Below are positions 24,733 through 33,741 of a DNA stretch of 64,000 bases, piece after piece (the stretch's first letter is position 1; each line of letters opens with the position of its first letter). The DNA is from an uncultured Treponema sp. Its GTDB lineage: Bacteria; Spirochaetota; Spirochaetia; Treponematales; Treponemataceae. Made by a program: the position numbers and the translations under genes. A model generated the notes under the pieces. That model did not search any database. It was not told where the DNA came from and saw nothing but the letters and a program-made list of their open reading frames with translations. The stretch spans positions 32,533-96,532 of the forward strand of contig NZ_CAMHSK010000010.1 in the NCBI RefSeq assembly GCF_946187725.1. The letters run 5' to 3'.

Positions 24733-27624
24733 CTACAAGTGATTCACGATTTTTTCTGCATCTTTTGTATATTTATTTTCTGGATAAAGCTTCTTCATCT
24801 CTGTGAAAGTCGCCTTTGCATCTGCGTATAAACCTGCCGCATCAAATGATTCAACTGCCCCGTACAAACTTCTGGCAGCATTATCATCTTTTCCTGCCTG
24901 TCGCGAATATTTTACGGCATCAAGATACATTTCTGCCGATTTTTTGTTTTCGCCACGGTTTCGGTATGCACCAGCAAGGAAAATCGCATTCTTCATGGCA
25001 GCCGCACTCTGCGAAGGATCTTTCTTCTGTTTGGCAAGTGCTGTTTCCGCAGATTTTATTCTGTCTTCTTCAGAATTTGCGTTCCAGACAGTCGAATTTT
25101 TCAGTTCTTTGATTTTTTTGTCGATTCCGTCTCGTAAAGCCTGCTCGCCATAATCATCAATCATTTTATTCGCCATGGCAATCGCTTCCTTGAGTTCACC
25201 AGTTTTCTGATACAAGTCCACGAGATTTTTTTCTGAACCATAGCGATATGAAGTTTCTGCTTTCGAATCAACAATCTGTAGATAGCGGAGAATTGCCTTT
25301 GTTTCGTCGCCGCTTTTTGCCATTGAATCCGCAGAAAAATAAATTGCCGCGAAATTAAATCTTCCGCCTGCAAAACGACGGCTGTATTCGCTGAAAAGTT
25401 CCGCCGCTTTTCCAAAATCTCCCTGCGAATATGCAATTTCTGCACGCCTGTAGCAGGATTCTTCTGCAATCAGAGCAAAATTACTGTCAGTTAATGCTGC
25501 AAGTTCAGCAAAATACTTGTCCGCTCCGGCAAAATTTCCTTTCTGAACAAGGATTTCCGCACTTCGATATTTACAGTCATAGCCGAATGCAGAGCGCTGG
25601 TTTGTGTATGGAGAAAGGACTGCAAGCGCCTCATCGAATTTCTGAGAATCTGAAAGAATTCCGGCATTCAGAAGAATCGCCTCATTTTTTTCGCTTTCAT
25701 TCTTTGCAATTCTGACAGCTTTTTGTGCCGAACTAAGCGCAACCGATTCATTTTTAGCAAAAGTTGCCGCACGGGCCGCAGTCATGTTTGCAGACCATGA
25801 AAAAAGATGCAGAGGATTTTCTTCTATAAAATGAATCAATGAAGTGACAGCCTTTGAATATTCCCCAAGCTGATATTGAGCATATCCCATGTAAAACTGA
25901 GCGTAAGCCACATAATCTTTTTGAAGGGTCTTTGATGAAATCACCTTTGAGAAAGCAGATTCTGCCTCGCCCCACCTGTGCTGATTAAAAGAAGCCAGTG
26001 CCGCAAGATAAATCGCCTCATCGCCTTTAGCCTTTGAAGCCTGCTCTTTCGTTGAAATGTAGTGCCCCGCAATCAGGAGTGTGCGCGAATAGTCCAGACG
26101 ACCGTCATTATCAAGCTGATTCTTTTCGCCCAGAGAATAGAAAATCACATCGGCATCGTGGTATTTTCCCTGTTTTGCAAGAGATTTTGCATAAAGATTC
26201 AGAATCGATTTTTCGGTAATTTTTAGCGGAGAAGGTGGCGCTTTTGCAGTAGACGGAACCGGCGGAAGTCCGTTCAGTTCACGATTGTAGTTTTCGATTG
26301 AATTTATCGCCTGAACGATGTCTCCTGATTCATATTTGGCAAGTGCGAACCAGTAGACCGCATTTTTTTGAATCTCATCATTTTCTGATTTAAGGCATTT
26401 TGCCGCGTAAGTTTCGCAATCTTTCCAGTTTTTCAGATAAGCGTTATATCTTGCGATTGAAAGCAGAATCGTCTCGTTTTTTGAACCTGATTTTGTAAGA
26501 ACGGCTTCGCCCAAAATAGAGACTGCCTTTTTGCATCCGGCAGATTTTTCATTCGCCGTCAGATAAGCGATTTCCGCACGATAAACAGCCGAAATTTCTT
26601 TCTGTGAGTCAGACGCACTGTGTTCGGCTTCGGTGAAATATGAGAGTGATTTTTTGTAATCCTTTTCGTTGAAGGCATCAACTGCAAGTCTTGTCCAGAA
26701 TTCTGAAAGCAAATCAGGATATTCGGAAAGACGATTTTCTGCATTCAAAAGAACGCTTCCCGGTTCACTGCCAACTTCAGCTTTGTGCTCAGAAGAGACG
26801 GCATAAGCCTTCTGCATTGCAGTTGCCGCCAGATGTGACGGTGCCTTTTCGATTACAGTGCAATAAGTTTCGTAGGCCGCTTTGTATTTTTTTTGATTTT
26901 CCTGAGCTTCACCTTTTAAAATCAGAAGGGAATAAGCGGTTTCATCATCAAAATCCACATTCTCAAGCTGGGAAAGCAGATTTTCACATTTTCGGGCATT
27001 CTCGAAATCCCCAAGCTGATTATAGGTCTGTGCCAGCGAAAGAACGGCATCATCAAAATCAAATCGGCTGAATTTTGCACCGTTCGAAACGACATATTCA
27101 AAAAGCGGAACGACCTTCTTGAAATCTTTTGACTGAAAATAACACTTTCCACCGTAAAGCATAGAAAGTGCATAATAATCGAAAGAATTTTCCGCGTCTT
27201 TCGGACTGATTTCCTGCAAATCCTTAAAAATCGCCGCACTGGCAAAAAAAGAGCTCTGAGCAAGCGCAAGCTCGCCCTGTGAAAAATAAGCCCGTCCAAG
27301 CCAGAAAAATCTGGCCGCATTAAGCAAAACTGTCTCAGGATTAAGCGAATCACCGTTCATCTGGTGTTTTTTTAGAATCGCAATGGAATCCTCGATGCGC
27401 CCCATCCTAAAGAGACTTTCGCCTTCATAAACGGCCGCCCTGAATGTTGCGAGCGAATTTTTCTCTGTGCGAAGAATTTCTTCGGCATAACGAACGACAC
27501 CAGGATAAAACCCTGACTTGTAGCTTGATTTTAAATCTGCGGCAAGCTTTTTGTTCTCAGAGAAAAGCGGTGGTAAAATCAGAAAAACAAATGGAACTAT
27601 AAAAAATTTCTTCATGTTCTGCAT
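24733..27624 (-). CDS. Exported TPR-repeat protein
   Basis: A 963-residue protein with an N-terminal signal peptide (KKFFIVPFVFLILPPLFSENKK) followed by tetratricopeptide repeats almost to the end, seen as repeated blocks such as YAQFYMGYAQYQLGEYSKAVTSL, CYRRAEIAYSQGDFGKAAELF and AMKNAIFLAGAYRNRGENKK. TPR proteins of this kind act as scaffolds in the periplasm, binding partner proteins or peptidoglycan-linked machinery. It starts ten bases after the stop of the upstream exported protein; ATG codons at 27624 and 27615 both lack a Shine-Dalgarno site, so translation may depend on the upstream gene. It is 43 bases ahead of the barrel gene, and so probably part of the same TonB-linked system; its exact job is unknown. 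Confidence 0.87.
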   Translation of the reverse strand: MQNMKKFFIVPFVFLILPPLFSENKKLAADLKSSYKSGFYPGVVRYAEEILRTEKNSLATFRAAVYEGESLFRMGRIEDSIAILKKHQMNGDSLNPETVLLNAARFFWLGRAYFSQGELALAQSSFFASAAIFKDLQEISPKDAENSFDYYALSMLYGGKCYFQSKDFKKVVPLFEYVVSNGAKFSRFDFDDAVLSLAQTYNQLGDFENARKCENLLSQLENVDFDDETAYSLLILKGEAQENQKKYKAAYETYCTVIEKAPSHLAATAMQKAYAVSSEHKAEVGSEPGSVLLNAENRLSEYPDLLSEFWTRLAVDAFNEKDYKKSLSYFTEAEHSASDSQKEISAVYRAEIAYLTANEKSAGCKKAVSILGEAVLTKSGSKNETILLSIARYNAYLKNWKDCETYAAKCLKSENDEIQKNAVYWFALAKYESGDIVQAINSIENYNRELNGLPPVPSTAKAPPSPLKITEKSILNLYAKSLAKQGKYHDADVIFYSLGEKNQLDNDGRLDYSRTLLIAGHYISTKEQASKAKGDEAIYLAALASFNQHRWGEAESAFSKVISSKTLQKDYVAYAQFYMGYAQYQLGEYSKAVTSLIHFIEENPLHLFSWSANMTAARAATFAKNESVALSSAQKAVRIAKNESEKNEAILLNAGILSDSQKFDEALAVLSPYTNQRSAFGYDCKYRSAEILVQKGNFAGADKYFAELAALTDSNFALIAEESCYRRAEIAYSQGDFGKAAELFSEYSRRFAGGRFNFAAIYFSADSMAKSGDETKAILRYLQIVDSKAETSYRYGSEKNLVDLYQKTGELKEAIAMANKMIDDYGEQALRDGIDKKIKELKNSTVWNANSEEDRIKSAETALAKQKKDPSQSAAAMKNAIFLAGAYRNRGENKKSAEMYLDAVKYSRQAGKDDNAARSLYGAVESFDAAGLYADAKATFTEMKKLYPENKYTKDAEKIVNHL

Positions 27625-27633
27625 TTCGGTCTA

Positions 27634-29016
27634 TTATAGCGGATTAAACCTGTCAGAAGAAAGCACTCTAGTAAGATGAACAAAGCAATCCGGATACTTT
27701 TTCATAAACTGCTGAAGAGAAAGCTCTTTTCCGTTCTCAAATACAGTGCAACCGAACTGGCCGTTCTTGTCAAAATACGGGAAAATCGCCGCTGAAGAAT
27801 CAAAAACCTTGAATTCAGGCGATCCGTCTGCCGGATGAACAGTCCTTCGCACCGCTGCAAGATAATAATATGTCGGATCAGTAACGGCAAGCACATACAA
27901 AAGAGATTTCAGATATTTGATTTCATAACCACTGTTCTTTATGTAACCGGCAACAGCCGTAATCCCTTTTGAAGAAAGTTCCGCACTGAACGGCTCAATG
28001 TTCACATCTACGCCGCTTTCTTCATACAGATAATTTCTTCGGGCCTGAACAGACATTCGCGCCGTTGCAAGATTGCGTGTCCAATCCAAAGAATGGAAAA
28101 GGCTTTCTGTACGAGATTTATTTCCTGCAAGTCCGAGCGGATTAAGCTGAGTTGTCTCGCGCAAAAGAGGTGCGACATAAGTAGAGCTTCCTGTCAACGG
28201 CACAATCTCTCCATCGACAATCCATTTTAAGAACCCAGAATGATTCATCGTAAGAATATTGTTTTTCACATCGTCCTGATCAACTTCGCGCGGTTTGCCA
28301 GAAAGTTTGCCGCCAATATAAACCGGATTGCCAAATTCATTATAACAACCGTCTTTGACCTGCTTGATTCTGGAAAGATTTTTTCGGATTACATTTACCA
28401 TCACGAGATTTCCATGATACTGCTCAGGATGAATGTCCGCGTAATGCCATGGAAGAGTCTTTTCGGTCAGACAGAGAACAGCATAAAATGAAGCCGTGTA
28501 GAAATACTCAAAAGGAACCCCGACAGGAACGCCGCGAGCAGCAATGCAGTCACCAATCACATAATCAGCAAGAGACTTGTTTGCACTTGGAGAGAACTGA
28601 ATGTAAACCTCACTGTCTCCAGCAAAATAGTAACGGATTTTCAACGGCTTTCCTGAAACCGCATCACGAATCAAAACCCATGAACCAGCCGCATCAGCAG
28701 GATATTCATTAACGACCTTTCTCTCGATTCCATTCTGAGTGTACACATCAACAGAAAGCTGTGTTTCCGGCGCGATTATAATAGAAAAAATATCATGGGT
28801 TTCTTCCATCCGCACCTCAAAAACCTGCCCGATTTCATTAGTGCGAAGCTCCGTTCTGTTATGCCTGACGACATCAAGCGGCTCTTCAAACCAATTTTCT
28901 GCAACAGAAGCCCTGATAACCGAAGAATCAGGAATACGGAATTTATTATTCTGAGCCGAAAGAGGAAAAATCAAAAGAAAAACTGCAAAAAACAAAAAAA
29001 CACGAAAAGATTTCAT
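27634..29016 (-). CDS. Exported hypothetical protein
   Basis: A 460-residue protein with a clean signal peptide (KSFRVFLFFAVFLLIFPLSAQ). The mature part is a mix of strands and helices with many aromatic residues, no membrane segments and only two or three cysteines, which fits a periplasmic or surface-exposed protein. I do not recognise a domain. The start at 29016 is chosen because GGAG lies seven bases upstream; an in-frame start at 29106 would place 30 charged residues before the signal peptide and overlap the end of the upstream gene. It is the first gene of the leftward series that leads through the TPR and barrel genes to exbB-exbD-tonB. Confidence 0.8.
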   Translation of the reverse strand: MKSFRVFLFFAVFLLIFPLSAQNNKFRIPDSSVIRASVAENWFEEPLDVVRHNRTELRTNEIGQVFEVRMEETHDIFSIIIAPETQLSVDVYTQNGIERKVVNEYPADAAGSWVLIRDAVSGKPLKIRYYFAGDSEVYIQFSPSANKSLADYVIGDCIAARGVPVGVPFEYFYTASFYAVLCLTEKTLPWHYADIHPEQYHGNLVMVNVIRKNLSRIKQVKDGCYNEFGNPVYIGGKLSGKPREVDQDDVKNNILTMNHSGFLKWIVDGEIVPLTGSSTYVAPLLRETTQLNPLGLAGNKSRTESLFHSLDWTRNLATARMSVQARRNYLYEESGVDVNIEPFSAELSSKGITAVAGYIKNSGYEIKYLKSLLYVLAVTDPTYYYLAAVRRTVHPADGSPEFKVFDSSAAIFPYFDKNGQFGCTVFENGKELSLQQFMKKYPDCFVHLTRVLSSDRFNPL

Positions 29017-29095
29017 GCAAATCTCCAAAAAAAGAAGTTCTCCCTTAGATTTTCGGAAAAAACCGACCGGCATTTCACTTTTTTTTGGGGCAGGC

Positions 29096-30679
29096 TTATT
29101 TAACAAATTCTTCTATTTTACAGTCGTGAGTCTTGCTTTCTTCGTCGTAGTTGATGCCCACAAAAAGCAGGTTACCGCTGTAATTTGAAAGCGAATCAAA
29201 ATATTTTTTCTCGCGGATTTGAGTGAGGGCGGTTTCCGCAGAACCATTACGCTTCAGCTCGATTATCATGGCAGGATAATTCGGAACAAACGGAATAAAG
29301 ACTACATCAGCAAAGCCCTTACCAGTCGTCATCTCTTTTATTACAGTGTATCGGTTCAAGGCATAGATAAAAGCAAGGTAAATCGCACTCTGCAAGGCAT
29401 CTTCGTTATTGTAGCTTCGGTTTGATGTAACATGAATATGGCTCACATCAAGAGCTTTTGCCACAGCGTCAGAATTTCTACGAATCGTCTGAGCAAGAAG
29501 TTCTTTTGAAGACTGAATAATCTGATTCGTTACGGCGTAATCATTGTTTGCTTCAATAGCATTGAACCACTCGCCTCGCACTTCCTTGTTTGGGATTCGG
29601 CAAGTTCCCTCGTCATACATCACATGGTCGTAGGCAAGATAGCCAAGGTGAATCAGATAAGTGAACAGATCGCCACGGGTTGTAAAGGAATTCATAGTGT
29701 TCATGTAGCGGGTCACATTTACATCAACACTCTCGCCCGAAAGCATTTTTATGACATCTTCTTTTGTACCCGCAAAATTCTGCCTGATTCGTTCCGCAAT
29801 CGCCTCATAAGTAGAAGTTTTTCCCCAGTAACTTGAGAAATTCTTTTCCTGAATGCTCATAATCACCGATTCTGGGTTGTAAATCTCAAATCCATTCTGA
29901 TGATAGCCGTCGTACCAGCGCTTACATTCCTCAAAATCAATTTTATATTTTTCGCATAAAGATTTCACTTCATCTGATGTGAAACCAATGTATTCCGCAA
30001 GTTCATTTGCGTTCAGAATCGTATATTCACGGAAATTATTCAACTTGGATTGAATTTTATCGCGGACAACTGGCAGGATTCCCGTAAGGTAAGCAAGAAC
30101 GATTGCCGGTCGAAGCGTGTCACTCTTAAAAAGACCGTTCAAAAAAGAAAGATATTCGTTAAACAGTTTTTCCGAAACTTGTTCGCGTACCAGAACATCA
30201 TATTCATCCAGAATGATGATGAACTTTGCCTTTGTTGCAGCGTAGATTTTTAAGATGCAGCGTGGAAGAGTGTCAGTTTCTTCAAGTTCTACAGAGGGAA
30301 ATTCCGCCGTCAATTCAGAACGAACCATTTTAGTAATGTCGCTCAGAAGATTTTCCTTGTTGTCGGCCGCCTGATACTCACTGTTCACATCAATTTTTAT
30401 GACATTGTATTTATTCAGTTTGGTCTCAAAGTCGGGAGATTTGGCGATTTTGTACGGCGTAAAAAGCTCACGCGAATCGCAGCCTTTGGAATAGTAGGCG
30501 CACAGCATGTTTCCAGCAATCGTTTTTCCAAAACGGCGTGGGCGTGAAACACAGACATATTTGTTGTCTGTGTCGATAAAATGATTGATGACCGAAATCA
30601 TCTCAGTTTTATCGACATAGATTTCTCTGCGAAGAATATCCTTGAAATTTTCGTTGTCTGGATTCAGATAAATGCCCAT
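29096..30679 (-). CDS. AAA-ATPase-like/PD-(D/E)XK nuclease-like protein
   Basis: A 527-residue protein of the AAA-ATPase_like plus PD-(D/E)XK (DUF1703-type) family, common in gut Bacteroidetes, Clostridia and Treponema and often in several copies per genome. The P-loop is SRPRRFGKTI (about residues 44-53), and Walker B is FIIILDEYDVL. Near the C-terminus GKGFADVVFIPFVPNY followed by AMIIELKRNG gives the D...E-x-K of the nuclease fold. The function of the family is unknown; a defence or mobile-element role has been suspected but is not shown here. GAGG seven bases before the ATG is a good start. It has its own promoter and is separated from the lipoprotein gene upstream by a hairpin. Confidence 0.9.
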   Translation of the reverse strand: MGIYLNPDNENFKDILRREIYVDKTEMISVINHFIDTDNKYVCVSRPRRFGKTIAGNMLCAYYSKGCDSRELFTPYKIAKSPDFETKLNKYNVIKIDVNSEYQAADNKENLLSDITKMVRSELTAEFPSVELEETDTLPRCILKIYAATKAKFIIILDEYDVLVREQVSEKLFNEYLSFLNGLFKSDTLRPAIVLAYLTGILPVVRDKIQSKLNNFREYTILNANELAEYIGFTSDEVKSLCEKYKIDFEECKRWYDGYHQNGFEIYNPESVIMSIQEKNFSSYWGKTSTYEAIAERIRQNFAGTKEDVIKMLSGESVDVNVTRYMNTMNSFTTRGDLFTYLIHLGYLAYDHVMYDEGTCRIPNKEVRGEWFNAIEANNDYAVTNQIIQSSKELLAQTIRRNSDAVAKALDVSHIHVTSNRSYNNEDALQSAIYLAFIYALNRYTVIKEMTTGKGFADVVFIPFVPNYPAMIIELKRNGSAETALTQIREKKYFDSLSNYSGNLLFVGINYDEESKTHDCKIEEFVK

Positions 30680-30718
30680 GCGATTACCTCATTTCAACGG
30701 ATTGAAAACCTTATAAAG

Positions 30719-30727
30719 AGTATAGCA
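30719..30727 (-). promoter_or_regulatory. Extended -10 promoter of the AAA/PD-(D/E)XK gene
   Basis: TGCTATACT on the minus strand is an extended -10 box; transcription would start about 33 bases before the ATG. A weak -35 (TTGCGG) falls inside the terminator hairpin at 30732-30762. Confidence 0.4.
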
Positions 30728-30731
30728 CATA

Positions 30732-30762
30732 AAGGGATTTCCGCAATACACGGAAATCCCTT
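30732..30762 (-). terminator. Hairpin terminator after the 981-residue lipoprotein gene
   Basis: AAGGGATTTCCG and its perfect 12-base complement flank a seven-base loop, 23 bases after the lipoprotein stop codon. The following T run is short (CTTTATG), so termination may be partial. Confidence 0.6.
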
Positions 30763-30784
30763 AATTAGAGGAAGAACAACCCTA

Positions 30785-33730
30785 TTACTGAATCAAGTCT
30801 TTTGCCACGGTGTAGTATGCGGCGATTTCGTCTGCACTGCGGGCGGTGCGGGAAATGCGAAGCTCGTCGATGTTACGGCAGTCAACATACAGTTTGTTGT
30901 CGTTTGAAGCAGTTGTTTGTGAAATAGCAGGTTTAAACCAAACCAGAATACTATCACAATAAACTGCTGTATAAGATGATTCAAACACATAAGACCAGAA
31001 ATGCCAGTTGTCGTCAGAAGGCAGAGGCCAATCGAAGTATTCAGAAGTTACACTACCACTTGCAGAGGCATATTGGTAATATCCATAGGTAGAATAGATT
31101 TCAAATACGCTCGATTTTTCAATTCTAAAATCATTGCTGCCTTTTCTCCAAAATTCTACAGTATAAGAATTCTCCAACGGTAAGGAAACAGAACCGCTTG
31201 TATACGCATATCTTGCATATCCACTCAATCCACCTGTATCATCATTTTCAGTGCTCACAAATGCCGAGCCATCTCCGCTCGCTTCGCTTCCATTGCTGTC
31301 TAAATGCCACAGGTACACAGTATTGGTGTCTTTAAGCAGTTGTCCGCTTGTTGTGTCAAATGAGGTTCCTGCATAAACGCTTGTATCTACAGTGCGGTTA
31401 ATCGTAAAATAAATTTCCTTTGTCGTAGAATTGCGAGCAGAATCCCAAAATGTCAGTTTTAGTGAATGTGTACCAGCCGACATATAGGCAAGACCAAGTG
31501 AATATGACCAGCCTGTAATAGATTTTCCCCAGCCAGACGAGGATTCTTCGGACTTCACTTTTACACCATCAAGATACAGTGCGTACTGTGTAAGATTTCC
31601 TTTGTCCGTTGCACTGAAATTGAGCGATACAGAACTTGTTGCGCTTGAATATGTCGTGCCGTCAGCAATGGAAAGCGTAACCACAGGATTGTCGAACGGA
31701 ACTTCATGTATAACAGGACTTGAAAGATTGCCTTTGCTATCTTTAAGCTGTACATAAATTGTTGCTATGTCGTTTGTGAGAGAATTTTTGTCTACAGTGA
31801 AGTTTTTGCTTGCACTGTATGAAGACCATGCTGTTTGTTTAAGAGCAGAAAGACTTTGTGCAATTCGTACAGAGGCAATGCTGTTTGCGTGATACTGAGG
31901 TGCAATTGCAATAGAAAGCTCTGGCGAAGTGCTTTCAGGGTAGTAACCACCGTTATCGTAGTTATAACCGTTGATTGTGTAGTCGAATGCGATAAATCCG
32001 TCTCCAAGATATCCAGCACCTTCGATTGGAGATGTTGCCCAGTTAGAATAGTCGATTTCGGTCCATTCAAAGTTATCGTAATAATCATTGAAGAATGAAA
32101 TATCTGTGTCATCTCCAAGCTCGTTCAATTCTGCTGTTTGAGATTCGCCCCAGTAGTTGCCGGTGAAGTTGAAGTATTTGCGGGTTGCATAAGAGCACAT
32201 TGAAGCATCAAGTATAATACCGTTGTAACCGACAAAATTATTACCGTTGATTTGTGCATCTTCTCCTATGTTTGTACTAACAGAGATTGAGCATGAATTA
32301 AGCACATTTGAAGAGAAGATAAATATATTCCCATCATTACTATAGGGATAAAGTTTAACAGATGCATTTGTTATTGTATTGTTTTTCACTATTGATCGGT
32401 TAGAACTCCATTCAAATTCCATTTGAGATGAAATCTTATTATTAACAACCTTTGTGTAGTATCCATTTACAGAAATTCCTGAATCAAGGACATTATTTAT
32501 AATTACAGAATTACTACCATTAACGTTCACACAATCACTATTTCCTGTGAACGTACAAGAATCAACATACGCCGCAGAATTGAGCGTAAGTGGTGTATTT
32601 GCACCAATCACCATACAGTTTTTCAAGATATTGCCAGAAGCATAGGTGTAATTGTCAGTTATATTGAGACTTGTCGTGCTGTCGATGCTGATTCCACTCC
32701 AAGAGCCGAGATTATCGCCTGATTGTACGAAGATAATCGGGGCTGTCTTTGAACCGATTGCGCTGATTACACCATTTACTTTGAGATAGTAGTCACCAGT
32801 GAATTGTACGATAACGCCAGGCTCGATTGTAAGTTCACTGCCTTCGCGTACAAGCAAATTGCCATTTACGATGTATGGGCTCTTTGCTTTTGTCCAAGTG
32901 AGTGAGTCTCCAGTAAGAACTCCAGAAACCTGCGTTCCGCTTCCAAAATCAAAGCTGAGTGTATAGCGGGCAATGTCTTTACCATCATCTGCCCACAAGC
33001 CAAGGTAGTATACATCGGTTGTGTCCACGGCAAGAGTAATGCTTGCAGCAGTTTCGCTGTCGATGGCGTAGTACTTGCTCAGTTTTCCGTCACTAGAAAA
33101 GAGCACCAGGTCTGGATAATCACCACTTGAAGTGATTGCGATTGGATAGTCTACGCCTGAAACTAATGCCGCCCGGCTGAATCTCATTTCGCCAGCTTTC
33201 AAGTTTCCTGTGTTTGCATCGGTTGAAACAGGAATCGTGTAGAATGTAGTGCTTGCAGAGCCACCTTTGACAATAGTTGCACTGGTTGTGTTTGTTCCCG
33301 AAGTGATTGCATTTCCACTTGCATCCATGAGTTCAATTTGTAAATTGCCAGCGTTGTATGTACCGACCGGAACGCCACTGAAAGTGCAGGTGTAAACAGA
33401 GCCGCTAAATCCATCCGGAGCATTTTCGACCGCTGTTTTTGTTGCGTCAGAAAGATTTATACTGTTGATTCCGACCCACGAGCCGTTTACGTTGTATGAA
33501 AGTCGGGCTGTGGTAGTCTGTGGTGCGATTGCACGGTTTGTACCCTGTTCTGCAAGTGCATAGTAGTCTGGCACAAACATGCGGACTGTTGCTATTCCTT
33601 CTTCTTGATTCACAACAATGGGTGTTTCATTCGTAATATTTGGTTCTTCAGTATCGTTTGAGCAGGAAATAATCATGCCCAAAGAACAAAGCATTGTAAT
33701 ATTCAGTAGATTTCGTATAAGTCTTTTCAT
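30785..33730 (-). CDS. Beta-helix lipoprotein with Ig-like and LamG-like domains
   Basis: A 981-residue lipoprotein (signal peptide ending SLGMIISC, Cys23 the lipidation site). After a region of about 250 residues comes a right-handed parallel beta-helix at about 280-560 (repeated N-rich turns such as VNGSNSVIINNVLDSG and IVKNNTITNASVKL), two Ig-like stretches (about 660-800; DKNSLTNDIATIYVQLKDSKGN) and a C-terminal LamG/concanavalin-like domain (about 830-981; YTVEFWRKGS ... DELRISRTARSADEI). From the SGVLTGDSL segment onward it is paralogous to the C-terminal 60% of the 1,916-residue protein encoded just upstream. Such proteins are usually surface adhesins or glycan binders; the ligand is unknown. 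AAGGAG precedes the ATG, and the gap to the upstream gene is 11 bases. Confidence 0.85.
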   Translation of the reverse strand: MKRLIRNLLNITMLCSLGMIISCSNDTEEPNITNETPIVVNQEEGIATVRMFVPDYYALAEQGTNRAIAPQTTTARLSYNVNGSWVGINSINLSDATKTAVENAPDGFSGSVYTCTFSGVPVGTYNAGNLQIELMDASGNAITSGTNTTSATIVKGGSASTTFYTIPVSTDANTGNLKAGEMRFSRAALVSGVDYPIAITSSGDYPDLVLFSSDGKLSKYYAIDSETAASITLAVDTTDVYYLGLWADDGKDIARYTLSFDFGSGTQVSGVLTGDSLTWTKAKSPYIVNGNLLVREGSELTIEPGVIVQFTGDYYLKVNGVISAIGSKTAPIIFVQSGDNLGSWSGISIDSTTSLNITDNYTYASGNILKNCMVIGANTPLTLNSAAYVDSCTFTGNSDCVNVNGSNSVIINNVLDSGISVNGYYTKVVNNKISSQMEFEWSSNRSIVKNNTITNASVKLYPYSNDGNIFIFSSNVLNSCSISVSTNIGEDAQINGNNFVGYNGIILDASMCSYATRKYFNFTGNYWGESQTAELNELGDDTDISFFNDYYDNFEWTEIDYSNWATSPIEGAGYLGDGFIAFDYTINGYNYDNGGYYPESTSPELSIAIAPQYHANSIASVRIAQSLSALKQTAWSSYSASKNFTVDKNSLTNDIATIYVQLKDSKGNLSSPVIHEVPFDNPVVTLSIADGTTYSSATSSVSLNFSATDKGNLTQYALYLDGVKVKSEESSSGWGKSITGWSYSLGLAYMSAGTHSLKLTFWDSARNSTTKEIYFTINRTVDTSVYAGTSFDTTSGQLLKDTNTVYLWHLDSNGSEASGDGSAFVSTENDDTGGLSGYARYAYTSGSVSLPLENSYTVEFWRKGSNDFRIEKSSVFEIYSTYGYYQYASASGSVTSEYFDWPLPSDDNWHFWSYVFESSYTAVYCDSILVWFKPAISQTTASNDNKLYVDCRNIDELRISRTARSADEIAAYYTVAKDLIQ

Positions 33731-33741
33731 TCTCTTTCTCC

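Noticed and set aside
27625..27640. TATAAT eight bases before the TPR-protein ATG, like the leaderless set
   Set aside because: The box is formed by the stop codons of the preceding gene (CTA TAA TAG), and no -35 is present; counted as coincidence.
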